64,000 nucleotides of DNA, taken from NCBI GenBank assembly GCA_028673005.1, contig CM054116.1, positions 130,053,547 through 130,117,546 of the forward strand. Reading direction: 5' to 3'. This DNA is from Tanypteryx hageni. Taxonomy: Eukaryota; Arthropoda; Insecta; Odonata; Petaluridae. How positions within the stretch are numbered: the first letter of the stretch is position 1; the number at the start of each line of letters is the position of its first letter. The translations under genes and the position numbers were made by a program. The notes beneath the pieces are model-generated. The model was not told the DNA's origin and ran no database searches. It saw nothing but the letters and a program-made list of their open reading frames with translations. Below are positions 10,581-21,480 of this stretch, piece after piece.

Positions 10581-12960
10581 TCATATTTTCCCAAGTTCCT
10601 TCCCTTTTTCTCTTTCCCTTCTTTCAATTATCTTCTCCTCTCCCTCCGTCTCCTTTCTCTTCTCCTCAGAAGGCAAGGATTCACTTAAATGGCGCTGTCA
10701 GAGTGACGAACACGGAAAGAGAAAAACCACCCCCTCTCTCATTCTGTCCGCATCTCTGCTGCGCCTTGTCAGCTGGTTTTATTTCGGAGCCGCAGCTCAA
10801 TGGCATTTGGAGTTTGAGGAAGGGGTGTCTTCTCCGAGAAAGGCCTGTGATGTGGGGGGAGGGAGAGATAGGAGATAGATGGGGGAGGGTGGACAGAGGG
10901 AGAGAAGGTGAGTGCGGCGTTCTCTGAGCAGATGAAAGGCTCCATTGGGGTAAGCGGCGCTGGACAGGTGGCGACGTGTTGATGCGACTCCTGGGCCTTG
11001 TTAAAACTCGTCCAGATGCGGTCCCTAATTGCCTGGGGCTCTCTCTCACTCCCTCCACATAACGACCTTCCAGCCCCTCTTCTCCTTTAACCCGTTTTGC
11101 TCCAGCCAACCCCTTGACCTACTCCGGCAAACGAATAACACCTCGAGATTTTTATAAATGCCTCCGCAATCGTACGCCGTATTCGTGAATGAGACGGAAA
11201 TAAAAATGCATCCACTTGGGCCTCCGACCAGCGAGCGACACGGCGCGACCTTCGTCACCTCGCGGACACACTTTGAGGGTGCGATTCTTTTCGTTTTCAT
11301 CTCATTAGGGTTAAAATTGAAATTAGTCGTATTTTGTTTATCTCGCGATTGGAAACGATCTCACCATCTCGCGTGTGCCAAATGCAAGCGCAGTGCCAGA
11401 GATCGGAAGTCACCGCCTTGCGAGACGAGTTCAGTTACGATTTCGGAGCCGTTGCAGTCAACTGGGGCAATCACGTGACTCTACCTCCCACCCTCCTATC
11501 CCTGGGATAAGAGGAGAGAGGAGACTCGGCTGTAGAAGCACTAATGAGGCGTCAATTCCCTCATCTCTTCCTTTCTCCCTCCCTCTCTCTTTCCCTCTCT
11601 CTCTCTTTCTCTTCCATTCTCCCACTTTCTTTCTCCTATCTCTCCCTTTCTCCCATTCCACTTCTCTCTTTCTCTTGAAAAAGCCCTGCTTCCCTTCTCT
11701 TCACGCACCAGCTTCCCGCTAGCTTTTCGCTCACAAGACCTTTCTCCTCTCTCTCTCTCTCACTTTTCCCCTACTTCTTCCACCAACCTCTCTTTTCCTC
11801 CCGTGGGAAGTCCAACCTCTCTCTTTACCTTATATTCCCTCTCTCTCACTCTTTCCATCGAAGCTCTCCTCACACTTCCCTCTTCCTCTCCCTTTCCCAT
11901 CTGACTTCTCACCAGCCATCTCACCCCGCTCCCCTCCGTACGAATCCTTCATGCTCTTCTCTCCTTATTTTCTTCGGCCGCTCTATTGTGCCTCAAAGCC
12001 GATAATGATCGCGAGAGAGTGAGTAGAAATAAAAACAAAAAATAAACGGAATTCCCTTCCGGTCGATGAGAGCTTCAGGAAAGTAGTCCCCGAATGAAAA
12101 CGATATTTAAGGATCTTGTTAGTTTCTTGCGGATCCGAGATGGAAATCGGACTAATTAAATGTGGGCTAAATGCAAAATTGGTTTGCGGTGCAACCCCGT
12201 AATTGTTCATAATTTTCCGAGGGATAATAAATCAACATTTCGGTAAATTGGTGGCAGATATCGGTCGGCCACTAGACACTTTTCCAACTCCGAGGAAATT
12301 AAGAAAAGTAATTTTGCTCTATATTATCCGCCATCGCGAACTTCCACGCAGTACCCATAGCTGATAATGGAAGAAAATCCTTGTCGACGAAACAGTACGT
12401 TCAGATAATTATCTGCATGGCGACGTTCGAAGGTCATTTGCCTTCGGTGCGTCACATTCTCTGCGAAGAACGTCACTTCCTTTAAAGGGGAAAGAGGGAG
12501 TGGTGGAGGAGGAGAGGGCATTGGAAGAGGTAGAAAAAGCAATTGCAGCAGATGGCGTGTCTTTGCATCGGATGCAACGTTCGTGGATTTCGGAAAAAGA
12601 GTGGAGCGGAGAAAAATTCAAACGAGAATTTCATCGCGTCACGCGGACATAAAATTTACACTTTACGAAAAACATGCTTATAATTTCTGGCCCGGGAAGC
12701 AATGTAGCGCCGACTAACATTATCACCTCGGCAACTGCCGCAATACAGCTGCTACCGTTAATGCTTTGGCTGCTCGGAAGCCACGAAAACGGAGTCTTCC
12801 CTCGGCTCTATACTCGAGTGACATTTCAGGCGGCAGCTAACAAATGAAGTGCCGTTCCCGAATGTATCTAAGAGGAGGCCAGGGAATGCTTGAAAGTGCT
12901 GCAACCGTCATTCCTGGAGTCTTCTTTTTGTCTATTCACATAATCAGCGGCGGAGTCGCT
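10581..12960. other. GC-richer island with polypyrimidine tract and possible regulatory DNA
   Basis: GC and CpG content rise relative to the flanks. A long C/T tract covers about 11560-11960. A palindromic E-box TCACGTGA lies at 11471-11478. Open frames on both strands at 10681-11478 overlap one another and show no recognisable domain or convincing splice frame. It could hold a promoter, enhancer or untranslated exon of a host gene, but the sequence alone does not prove it. Confidence 0.35.
11471..11478. promoter_or_regulatory. Palindromic E-box (TCACGTGA)
   Basis: This is the high-affinity core bound by bHLH-zip proteins of the USF/MITF/Max type. It stands in a GC-rich segment just upstream of a polypyrimidine tract. 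A single site is suggestive only. Confidence 0.3.
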
Positions 12961-13379
12961 AATTGTTTTCTAAATCATTTTTCCTATAATTGATAGAACT
13001 GAATTTAAAGTCTAACGCGAAAAAGATAAAACAGTGTGTTTCTTAACTCCCAACTGGTGTCGTGCTTGTTTCGTGAAGTATCAGTTGTCATGGGTTCACA
13101 GTGACGCAATTAATATTTTTGCAATATTATAAACATGGGAATGATTTGCAAGATAGAATAATAACAAAACTATTTTAGGCTTACTTTTATGAAAATATTA
13201 TATTTTCAAAAAGTATTCAGAACAGTGATACCACAGTTTACAAATTATTAAACGTTTGCTAAAAAAGCGACAAAAATTGTTTTCTTCTGTAATAAATCAT
13301 ATAAAATAAACCTTGAGCAGTCTGACGTACTGAAACTCCAAATATATAACTAGATAGGATTAACTATAGGTATAAAAAT
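12961..13379. other. AT-rich DNA beside the piggyBac relic
   Basis: No gene seen. TTAA tetranucleotides (for example at 13244 and 13363) are candidates for the left boundary of the piggyBac element, but no matching terminal repeat was confirmed. Confidence 0.4.
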
Positions 13380-15040
13380 CAACTTGAACATCACTTGGTG
13401 TAAAGAATGCTTTTATAGTGGAACCAAAAGTCTCTCGTTCAAATAAGGCTCAACTAAACACCTCGCAAGATTTTTCAAGAAGTCATATTGCGGAAGTAAT
13501 GGAATTTCTTTGTATGACTGAAACAACACGGGCATTTACTCCCTATTTATTCAGAATTGCATAAAATATGGCCATGGGCCACCTTCGTGCGAGTCTACTG
13601 GTGGAATACGTTGCACATTTCTAATCCAACGTGTCGACGCCTCCTTTTGTGCAGTTATAAAATTGAATCACTTCTAGTTTTCCGGTTTCTGCGTCTGTTT
13701 CTTTGGAATAATGCATTGTCGACAGCATGATGACAGATCTTCCTCTTTTTGAAACGAAAGAAATCAAGGACGAGTCTGTTGTGAATCCATATTCAGTTGA
13801 TCCTACCTTTCTTGTCTTTTTCGGAATGAATTCTAGGGGGATTTCTCGTTTTTTTTTAGTGTTCCAACATAAGTTAACCCTCTCTTCTTTAACTCAGTTA
13901 CCAACTCTATTGAACTGAAATAATTGTCTGCTGTTATGATTCTGTTGGGACTAAGAATTGGATTTGCCAGACGAATTACAGATTGTGATGGTTTGAGCAG
14001 CTTCTTTTCTTGCGGGTCCAAAGATATGCCATCACTGCCTTTTCCAATACAGATGCATGCGTTTAACAGGTAATTTGTTTTATCATCACACAGAATCATG
14101 ATCTTCAATCCGTATTTAGCTGACTTATTATCCGTACATATGCGAAACCAGCATCTTCCTCTGAAATCCAACAGCATTTCATCTACACAGGCAAATTCAC
14201 CAATACTGTAACTTTCTTTTGAATTCTGCACCATCTTTTCAAATACCCAATGAAATGGCAGCAACACGGAACATTTTCTTCCTTTCGTTGCGATCTAATG
14301 CGTTATCAAACCGCAAGCAAGTCAGAGGAACCGCTACTCTTTTGAGGGACGAAGTATACCGGAGAATGTCTCTGCCAGTTCCATCAGTCACAAAAATAAA
14401 CTTGAGATTTTCATAGTTAGATTTGAAAATTGCTATGAAATACAGAAACCCCAGAAAAGCTCTAAGTAAGCTCAACAATGTTTATGTCTCTCAGTTACGT
14501 TCTCGCCTGATTGGAGTATTTCTGTCTATAGAATTCAATTTTATCATTGGTACGTTTCACAATTTCTTCCAACATATCTTCAGAAAAAATGCATTCCCAA
14601 GCCTGAAGTTCAGAACAAAAGTTTCCCAAACACTTTGCTTTTCCTGCCTGGGAAGTGGGACACAATATTATGAGATAGCGTTCGCTGGTTGCGCTTTGGT
14701 TCTTCTTTTGACCACTTGTAGTTATTGCGGCCATAATAAAATTCCCTTCCCACTCGAGTTTGCACAGCACCTCCATCATTTTCATAATCACTACTGCATT
14801 GTCTATTTACTTCTTCTTCCTGCTCTCAAAACTCAATTTTCGATTCTGTATCATGTTCACTCTGTAAATCTATGCCATTTTCATCACAATCGCTTGTTTC
14901 GCTGTCTTCATTATCTTCGTTTAGTGTCCGAAGAACAATGTTACAAAAGTCGGGGTCATTGACGTTCATGCATTTTGAAGACGACGCCATTGCCCCTAAA
15001 ATAAATGAGAATAACATAACTATTAAGTATGCAATCATGA
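13380..15040 (-). pseudogene. piggyBac-type transposase relic
   Basis: The minus strand carries an almost full-length piggyBac-family DDD transposase split over several frames. From the N-terminus: an acidic leader (NDPDFCNIVLRTLNEDNED, about 14860-14960); WECIFSEDMLEEIVKRTNDK (about 14550-14610); RAFLGFLYFIAIFKSNYENL (about 14400-14460); TDGTGRDILRYTSSLKRV; CLRFDNALDRNERKK. In the catalytic core, VDEMLLDFRGRCWFR holds the first Asp (about 14140-14190) and ITADNYFSSIELVTELKKRG the second (about 13890-13945); after a frameshift, VILLSTMHYSKE and TKGGVDTLD hold the third (13620-13650). The following KCATYSTSRLARRWPMAIFY block (about 13555-13625) is also piggyBac-like. All three Asp positions survive, but stops and frame changes make it inactive. 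The terminal cysteine-rich domain was not found. Confidence 0.9.
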
Positions 15041-15248
15041 GAGAAGAAAAATTAAATACTGTTAGAAAACTGACAGAAAAACTTACCGATATGCGGAACT
15101 GAATTTCTCACATAAACAGGGCTGTGGGGTAACCCCTTGCAAATTTTGAACTGCGTTTACAGTAGAACTATTAAACTTAGCGTGCTACTCTTGGACGACG
15201 TACGTTGAGGTATAGGAAAAAAATTCGATATTTTTAATTATTCATATA
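15041..15248. other. Short spacer between piggyBac relic and MITE
   Basis: This stretch probably includes the 5' untranslated part and end of the piggyBac element; a TTAA lies at about 15170-15173. The expected terminal repeat could not be matched to the other side. Confidence 0.35.
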
Positions 15249-15798
15249 CACCTATTCCTCGATTTACACGATACTTAATGTAAACGGTTTTGATTTTACT
15301 CAGTCAAGAAAATGCGACCATTTCTCGATTTACATGGGACCTCTATTGGTAATTTTTTTATGACATTGGAGGTGACAATGATAGAGAAGAAATTTATTGA
15401 AGTTTTCGTTAAATTAATCTTTTTCAATTTTATAATTAAATGTATTTCCTTGCTAAACAGTGTTTTATTCCTTCTATTTTGAAAATTTCAGATTGTATGA
15501 AGTTTTTGTTTAGTTTGATATAAGTGTTATTTTCTCTAATGTTAATTTTTCATTGCTTCCGAGTTCAAATTTCTTTTATTAATTTATTTTTTATTGCCAA
15601 TGTTCATTTATATAATGCTTATATTATTATTACATCCGAATTCAAAATTCTGATAAATATATACTTATAAATCAAATTTCCAAAATATGCTTTATTTTAA
15701 AATAAATAGGAATCTAAAACATAATTTTGTATGAAATGCTATTTAATTTACACGGCGCTTTTGAGAACGCATCCCCCGTGTAAATCGAGGGATGGATG
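15249..15798. mobile_element. 550-bp MITE flanked by TA
   Basis: The ends are inverted copies: CACCTATTCCTCGATTTACA on the left (from 15249) and, read from the right end on the minus strand, CATCCATCCCTCGATTTACA, 16 of 20 identical, both followed by CG. Both ends abut a TA dinucleotide (15247-15248 and 15799-15800), as expected for Tc1/mariner/pogo-type insertion. The interior is AT-rich with no coding capacity; a further TTCTCGATTTACA copy occurs at about 15330. It is best read as a non-autonomous pogo/Tigger-like element. Confidence 0.8.
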
Positions 15799-15800
15799 TA

Positions 15801-17470
15801 TTCGCAAGTGATGCATGTGGAGACTCGAAGAACAATTCAATTCATTTTCGTTTTATGCTTTATATATGCAACACTCAGATTATACAGAGAAAACTTGCAA
15901 AATGGTATAAAAGCTAGCTCCTGATTAGCAAAACGATTTGATAAAAACACGAATTTGAATTATAATTTATACACTTGGCTTATATTGGAAGATTAATGGA
16001 TTTAGATTCTCGGTAAACGAAGAAAACAGTGTTTGACAAGCTTTAATAGATTAATCACGGAAGATAAAAATACAGAGAAAATCTCCTGAAGTGTCTATCA
16101 TTTCAGAAAATTAAATAAAGAATGACGTTGGTACTTGACCCATTTTTCGATTATATCTATCGCCGGACGATAATGTAATGTAAAAGAAGGGCAAAAATCG
16201 AATCTGATGACAAGAAAATTTAGGCATTCCAACATGCATTGCTCTGCGATGAAAATACGCGCTGACAGAGAAATCTTTGCTATTTTCCCCTGCTTTTTGG
16301 TTAATTTTTCACTAGGTCATACCATAATGACATTCATTCCTTTTTCTCTCCTTTTCTTAAGAAAGCTAACAGTAGCTAAGTTCTCTTTATAGCCAATAAT
16401 CATTATTATGGAATTGCATAATATACCAGATTAAAATATTTGGAAATCATAAAAAATTGACAGGTATTAGCTGTAGTTCAATAATAAAATGTCCAATATT
16501 ATTTTAAAATCCAAATACATATCGATTTGTGACAATGAAGGTAATTTTTTTAGTTTTGTTCTTTCGAAAATTTAGCGAAAGTTGTGAATTATAGCCTTCA
16601 TTTAACTCACACAAAGTAATCGAAGCGCGTTGAAAATAATACATGAGATAGGGATGTGATAATTTTGAGATAAATACATAGATGAAAATGCCAAGTGCTC
16701 GGGATGGCTGAGCAGTTATAATCGGTATCGTACATTTGAAATCGTTTCATGGTTAAAGATGGGATATAGGGGATTTGGTACATAAAAGAGAATTATCGAG
16801 TTTTTCTACAGGTTAAAAACCAAAAATTAGCACATACAAGTCAAAATCGACAGAATAAGTACTTATCTCAGATATTTCCCATAGGCTCAACAGATATTCG
16901 TCTTTAAAAAATACCCTCTATGTTAGATTAAAAATGCGTTAATTAGTGTCTATGAATATAGATAGGTATCTGTTTTGTTATAATTATAAATTTTCTTGTT
17001 CATTTTATTTTGTTTGTTTTTAGAAAATGTTAGCAAGAAACTGGTTTTGATAAAATAATAGAAAAGTGAAATTTCACTCAAAAATGTTAGTATAAAATAA
17101 GGATCTTGCTATGTAAGTCATCATTTACAGCACAAGCTATTTGATGAAAATCTATTCCAGTCAGACGCGTTTATTTTCTAAGTATTTTCGAGAGATACAA
17201 AAACTTCATAACCGCTTTTAAATTTCGTTTTCATCGTGTATTTGTTTCCATGAGGGATTTATATTTTTCTCTGTTTCAGACTTACAAACTGAAAATCTAA
17301 TGCGAATGTTGTTCTAGTGGTTTAATTTTTGGACGGAAAAAAGATGAGCAAGGAAATTGAATTGAAATGAAAATGCTTCTTTGTTTTGGTATAACCGCTT
17401 ACGAATATTTTTCACCGATCAATCATTCTTTTGGAAACAGAATTATACCACAGCGTGCCTCTGAATTACT
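15801..17470. other. AT-rich DNA with no recognised gene
   Basis: GGGATGGCTGAGCAGTTAT at about 16701-16719 resembles the first part of a tRNA (A box), but no B box follows. Sequence at about 16850-16960 resembles part of 25340-25450 and may be another copy of that repeat. Nothing else is seen. Confidence 0.4.
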
Positions 17471-18450
17471 TGCAGATCCGTGGATGTACACCGTAGTCGC
17501 ATCCTCGAGTAAGAGCCGCTCTCCCACGCGAGAGTCGGATTGAGACGCCGCTCGAGTCGAGGTGCTGCCCCACGGGGGCACGTGGCAGCCTCCCCCACAC
17601 CCAGACTCAAGCCCCAGCCCAGTGTCGGCCGCCTCTTTCGAATCTCCGCCTACGCTCCCCTACCCCCAGTCCGAGTATGGCCTCCCTCTACGAACCATTC
17701 CGGCTCCATTTCGTGCCGTATCTGCCGCGCTCCCGGCGTCATCTACTACAAGGTGTGGTTAGTGGCTGAGGGGGGAGGGGGGCGGAGAGTGTTTGAGGAA
17801 AGGGGGAAGAAGAGGAAGTGAGGGGGTAAGGGAGTGGGGTCAGTTGAGCCCGGCGGCGGCCCTTCCCGGAAAACAATTTATGTCGGGAGGGGGGCGTTAT
17901 CTGAGGGCGCCTCCTTCTCTTCCTACTCCCATCCTTCCCCTCGCACCCTTCCCAACTCTCCTTCCCGCCCTCGCTCCTGCCCCCCCCACCCCACCTCTCC
18001 TCCCGCCTCCACCTTCCCCCTATGTTATACCTGCGTCGGAATTTGTTCCTCGTTTCGGAATTCCATAAATGTGTGCCATGTGGGCGAGAATTTTCCTTCT
18101 CCCCCTTCCCATCCCCTCTTCGCCCTCTCTCTGCCGTTCCCCCCACATCCCCTTACGTTCCTTCTCCTCTTCCCTCAACCACGCGTGTGTAAACCTGGAT
18201 GTTAGCTACGATGTTTTGCCGGCCTTTTTCATCACATTGCGAGGGGGGAGCGTAAATATTGATCACACCCCCAGCGTCGCTGCATTTTTGGCGAGTGGCA
18301 ATATAGTGAAGCGATGGTATCTTTTAAGTGCATTCGACGGAAGTGACACCTCAGTCCTTATGAAAACGGATTCCGGAAGGAAAAGTGCTCGGGAGAAAAG
18401 GGCAAAAACGGACGGCCGCCTTCGTTTTTTACATCACAAGAAAACCCACT
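17471..18450. other. CpG-rich island
   Basis: A sharp rise in GC and CpG content, with C/T- and G-rich runs. Overlapping open frames exist on both strands. One at 17562-17762 (Ser/Pro-rich, ending before ACAAGGTGTGG, a possible donor) looks mildly exon-like, but it is closed upstream by a stop and has no convincing acceptor. A host promoter or first exon is possible and unproven. Confidence 0.35.
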
Positions 18451-18934
18451 GATGCCACCCGAATCCGAATGGCGATCTTTTATTTTACTCTTCATGGGGA
18501 CCGCAAAAAAATTGATCTTCCGCGCAGTTTGTAGCTCAACTGTTTCTTTTCTCTTAAGTTCCGAGGTTTTTCACTCGAAATGGTAATAGCGTCATGTCGC
18601 ATAATACCACTTCGTGTCAGTTTCAGCTAAGCGTAACCAGGATCTATTATATATTTAACTTTTTGGAAAGGATTTTATTGAACAGAAATGTTACTGCCGG
18701 TGTAACGAGTGGACAATAGAACCGATTGTTGTAAATCTCATTTTTCAATTTTTTTTTGTAAATGAAAGTTAAAGTCAATAACTCTAAATGGTATAAAGTG
18801 TATGTATCAGAGATAAGTGAGCGAAATCCTTTTCATTTATAGATAGGAATAGGTGCGGGATATAAGAAATATTTTCGACTTCAAGAAGAGAAAAATACGT
18901 TAAAACTTTTTTGACCTATTTTTATTGCTCCAGA
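18451..18934. other. Intergenic DNA with no recognised feature
   Basis: No coding sequence, repeat boundary or inverted repeat was found here. Confidence 0.45.
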
Positions 18935-19090
18935 CGCAGTGTAGGAGAAAGTATTTTACTCTTGAAAAAATCGAATACGATATTTATACCGAAATACACG
19001 TTTTAAAGTCTCCTGAGCATGTTTTTATTATTTTCTCTATGAAGTCTGTGTGCGTGTGCTAGGAATTCTGTGTGCGCTCTAACTCAAAAC
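18935..19090 (+). repeat. Dispersed repeat, copy B
   Basis: Aligns in the same orientation and over the same length (156 bp) with 2695-2850. The homology fades after CTCTAACTCAAAACC. The palindrome that follows copy A is not evident here. Confidence 0.65.
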
Positions 19091-19935
19091 CTCACAATTA
19101 GATCAGTACAAGACTTGCCATGTAAGATTGTATTATCCATAGCAAGAGATAACAATTTTCTTTACTTATTTTCCTCGTCAATCTGAAAAGTGGTTAAATG
19201 TGAAAATTACCCACATGTGCAATTGCCAAAAATCATTACTAAGGACGCCGATGTCGAGAGCAATCATGTTCATTAAGCTGTTTGGAGATATTCATGTGCT
19301 GGACACAAGATTTTCCAATTAGCAGAGAAAAATGTCTACACAGCTGTTATTTTTGTTTCTCATTAATTATAAATTTTCCTTAGATAATTTCGGAAATTGT
19401 TAAACCATCCTAAAAAATAAAGTTTTCCGCGTAATTGTCGCATTTATTTCGCTTTTGATGGAGTAAGAATCGTTTGATATTTTGCCTATTGAGCAGTAAA
19501 TGATTTGGGAAAACAAACTAAAATTATTCCATTTCACGAAGAGTTGTAATGAAAATATTTAGGTGAAAATTGAACAATTGCTCATAATAGAGAACGGAAC
19601 CAAATGTCAGGTCAAAAGTGAAAATTCTAAGATGAATAATGAATACCTATCTCCTCAATAATTCGCGGACTACCACATTGGGCAGCCACTTTATAGGTTA
19701 TAGATGTATTTATAGTTTATTCAAGCAGTTTAAAGAGAAATTAAACAATGTTGAAGGCTATGAAATGAATCTGATTGTTTCTTTGTAGCAGTCGCAGCAT
19801 TTCAATGCGTGTCATTCCCAATGTTCGTGTTCAAACTTAACCAACGGTTTTAATATTATTCGGTATAATTTCACAAGAAAGCTAAATTTAAAAATAAAAC
19901 CTCCTGACAACTCACTATAACCGCTCGGATTCGCG
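19091..19935. other. AT-rich DNA with no recognised feature
   Basis: No gene or repeat structure could be supported. Confidence 0.45.
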
Positions 19936-19939
19936 TTCA

Positions 19940-20021
19940 TCCTTAAGCTACTCCTTTCTCCTCCCCCTCTCCCTCTTCCCTCTCGCCCTCCTCCCTCTCT
20001 CCCTCCTCTCTCTCTCGCCCC

Positions 20022-20055
<34 letters not shown>

Positions 20056-20235
20056 AACCTCTCTATCTCCCTTATACTTCTAGCTTTCTTGTTCACTGGT
20101 TCGATCGCTGACGATCATCCACACTGCGACCCTCTCAACTACGAGCCGAAATTCAAACCCCCACACGCGCGCGCACACACACACCCACACATACACCCCC
20201 CCCCCCCCCCCACACACGCACGCACGCACCACTTG
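19940..20235. repeat. Polypyrimidine tract followed by a CA/poly-C microsatellite
   Basis: C/T-only sequence at about 19945-20070 ends in a (CT)n run. It is followed at about 20160-20230 by (CA)n and CGCG units and an uninterrupted run of about 16 C (from about 20197). Open frames across it are low-complexity artefacts. Confidence 0.9.
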
Positions 20236-21480
20236 GCCGCCTCTCCCTCTTTTTGCACCCTCTTCCGCTCATTCTTCACTCCTATCTCCCTCGCGACTCT
20301 CTGAAGCCTCTTTTATCTTATCTGACTCAATTGCCGCTCTCTCTTTCCTCAAACCATTCCACACCCTAACTCCACCCCAACCCTTCCCTTTTTCGCAAAC
20401 CCTCTCTCATCCTGACCGGCATAGAATCAAAATCGCGCTCTCTCCGTGCGACGCCGTGAGGGGAAAAAGGTCTCGCGAAGAGGAGAGCAGCAACGGAGAC
20501 GAACGGGAGGGTGTGAGTTGGGAGGTTGCAGCGGGAGGGCGTGAGCGGTAGGGCGCTCTGTCCACTCTTGGCAAATAGGAATGGCTCCTCCGTCCCCAAA
20601 CCCACGCCTCGAGTCTATTAGTTCAACCGACGAGACGGGCGAAACAACTGCACGATCGGGCGATGAAGCGACTGTAAAACAGTGTCTTCTCCTTGAATAT
20701 CGTGTCGAGGATGAGTCTCTTTTCCTTCATCTTTCCTCTTCCATCTGACCCTTGTCGTCTCCTTCATTTCGAACGCAGGATCGAAGAGGGGCGGTGAAAG
20801 GGTTTGGGAGACGGAAGGGAGAGGTGGCGTGGCGGAGGATTAAGCGGCGGGAAAAAGTCGCGGCTCCAGGGGGAGGTGAGGGGAGGCGGGCGGAGGCAAG
20901 GGGGGGGGGGGTGAGGGGTGTTTTAATCGGGCAAAAGGCCCCGTGCTAATCGGCAGTAGATGAGGGCCGTAAATGGCCTCCCTGCCGCCCTCTTCCATTT
21001 TACGAGCCGTTCCTCGTTGCGGCCGGCTGCAGGGAGAGGACCCCCTCTCTCTCTCTCCGCAAGGGCGGAAGATGGATGTCGGCGGAGGGCTATTCGCCCC
21101 TCGCCCGCCCCAATACGGCCGACTCGCGGTCGTTTGATACGAATGCAGTCCTCCACTAAAATATGACGGCGCTGTTACCTCACCTCCGACTGAAAATGTC
21201 CGTCGTACTTCTTTTATCATCTCCCGCCTGGATTATTCCGGTCTCTCCTTTTCTCACTCTCTCCATTCGCCCCCTCTCCCTCCTCCGCCGTCCTTCTTTT
21301 GTCATCTCCGTACCTTTGTCCACCCCGCAGCCCTCTCTATCTCCCCTCCCTCTCTTCCCTTTTTCCTCTCTCTCCCTCCGATAATCCTCTCTCCTTCTCC
21401 TCCTCCGTCCGTCCCTTAATCTACTCTTTTATCCTTTTTCGACCCTTCACCATCTGCGTCAGGCTTCAAGCTATGCATGA
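20236..21480. other. CpG-rich island with polypyrimidine runs
   Basis: The strongest CpG density lies at about 20440-21170, with G-rich runs near 20900. Several overlapping Arg/Gly/Pro-rich open frames on both strands reflect composition. No domain or reliable splice structure was found. A host regulatory region is plausible. Confidence 0.35.

Noticed and set aside
14423..14962. 179-codon open frame on the plus strand
   Set aside because: Exactly antisense to recognisable piggyBac transposase blocks on the minus strand.
13244..15173. TTAA sites as exact piggyBac boundaries
   Set aside because: Sequences beside the candidate TTAA sites on the two sides do not form matching terminal inverted repeats.
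16694..16760. tRNA-like GATGGCTGAGCAGTTAT
   Set aside because: No B box at the expected distance and no stem pairing.
17540..17821. Ser/Pro-rich frame in a CpG island as a host exon
   Set aside because: Closed by an in-frame stop just upstream with no convincing acceptor, and no recognised domain; kept only as part of the island.
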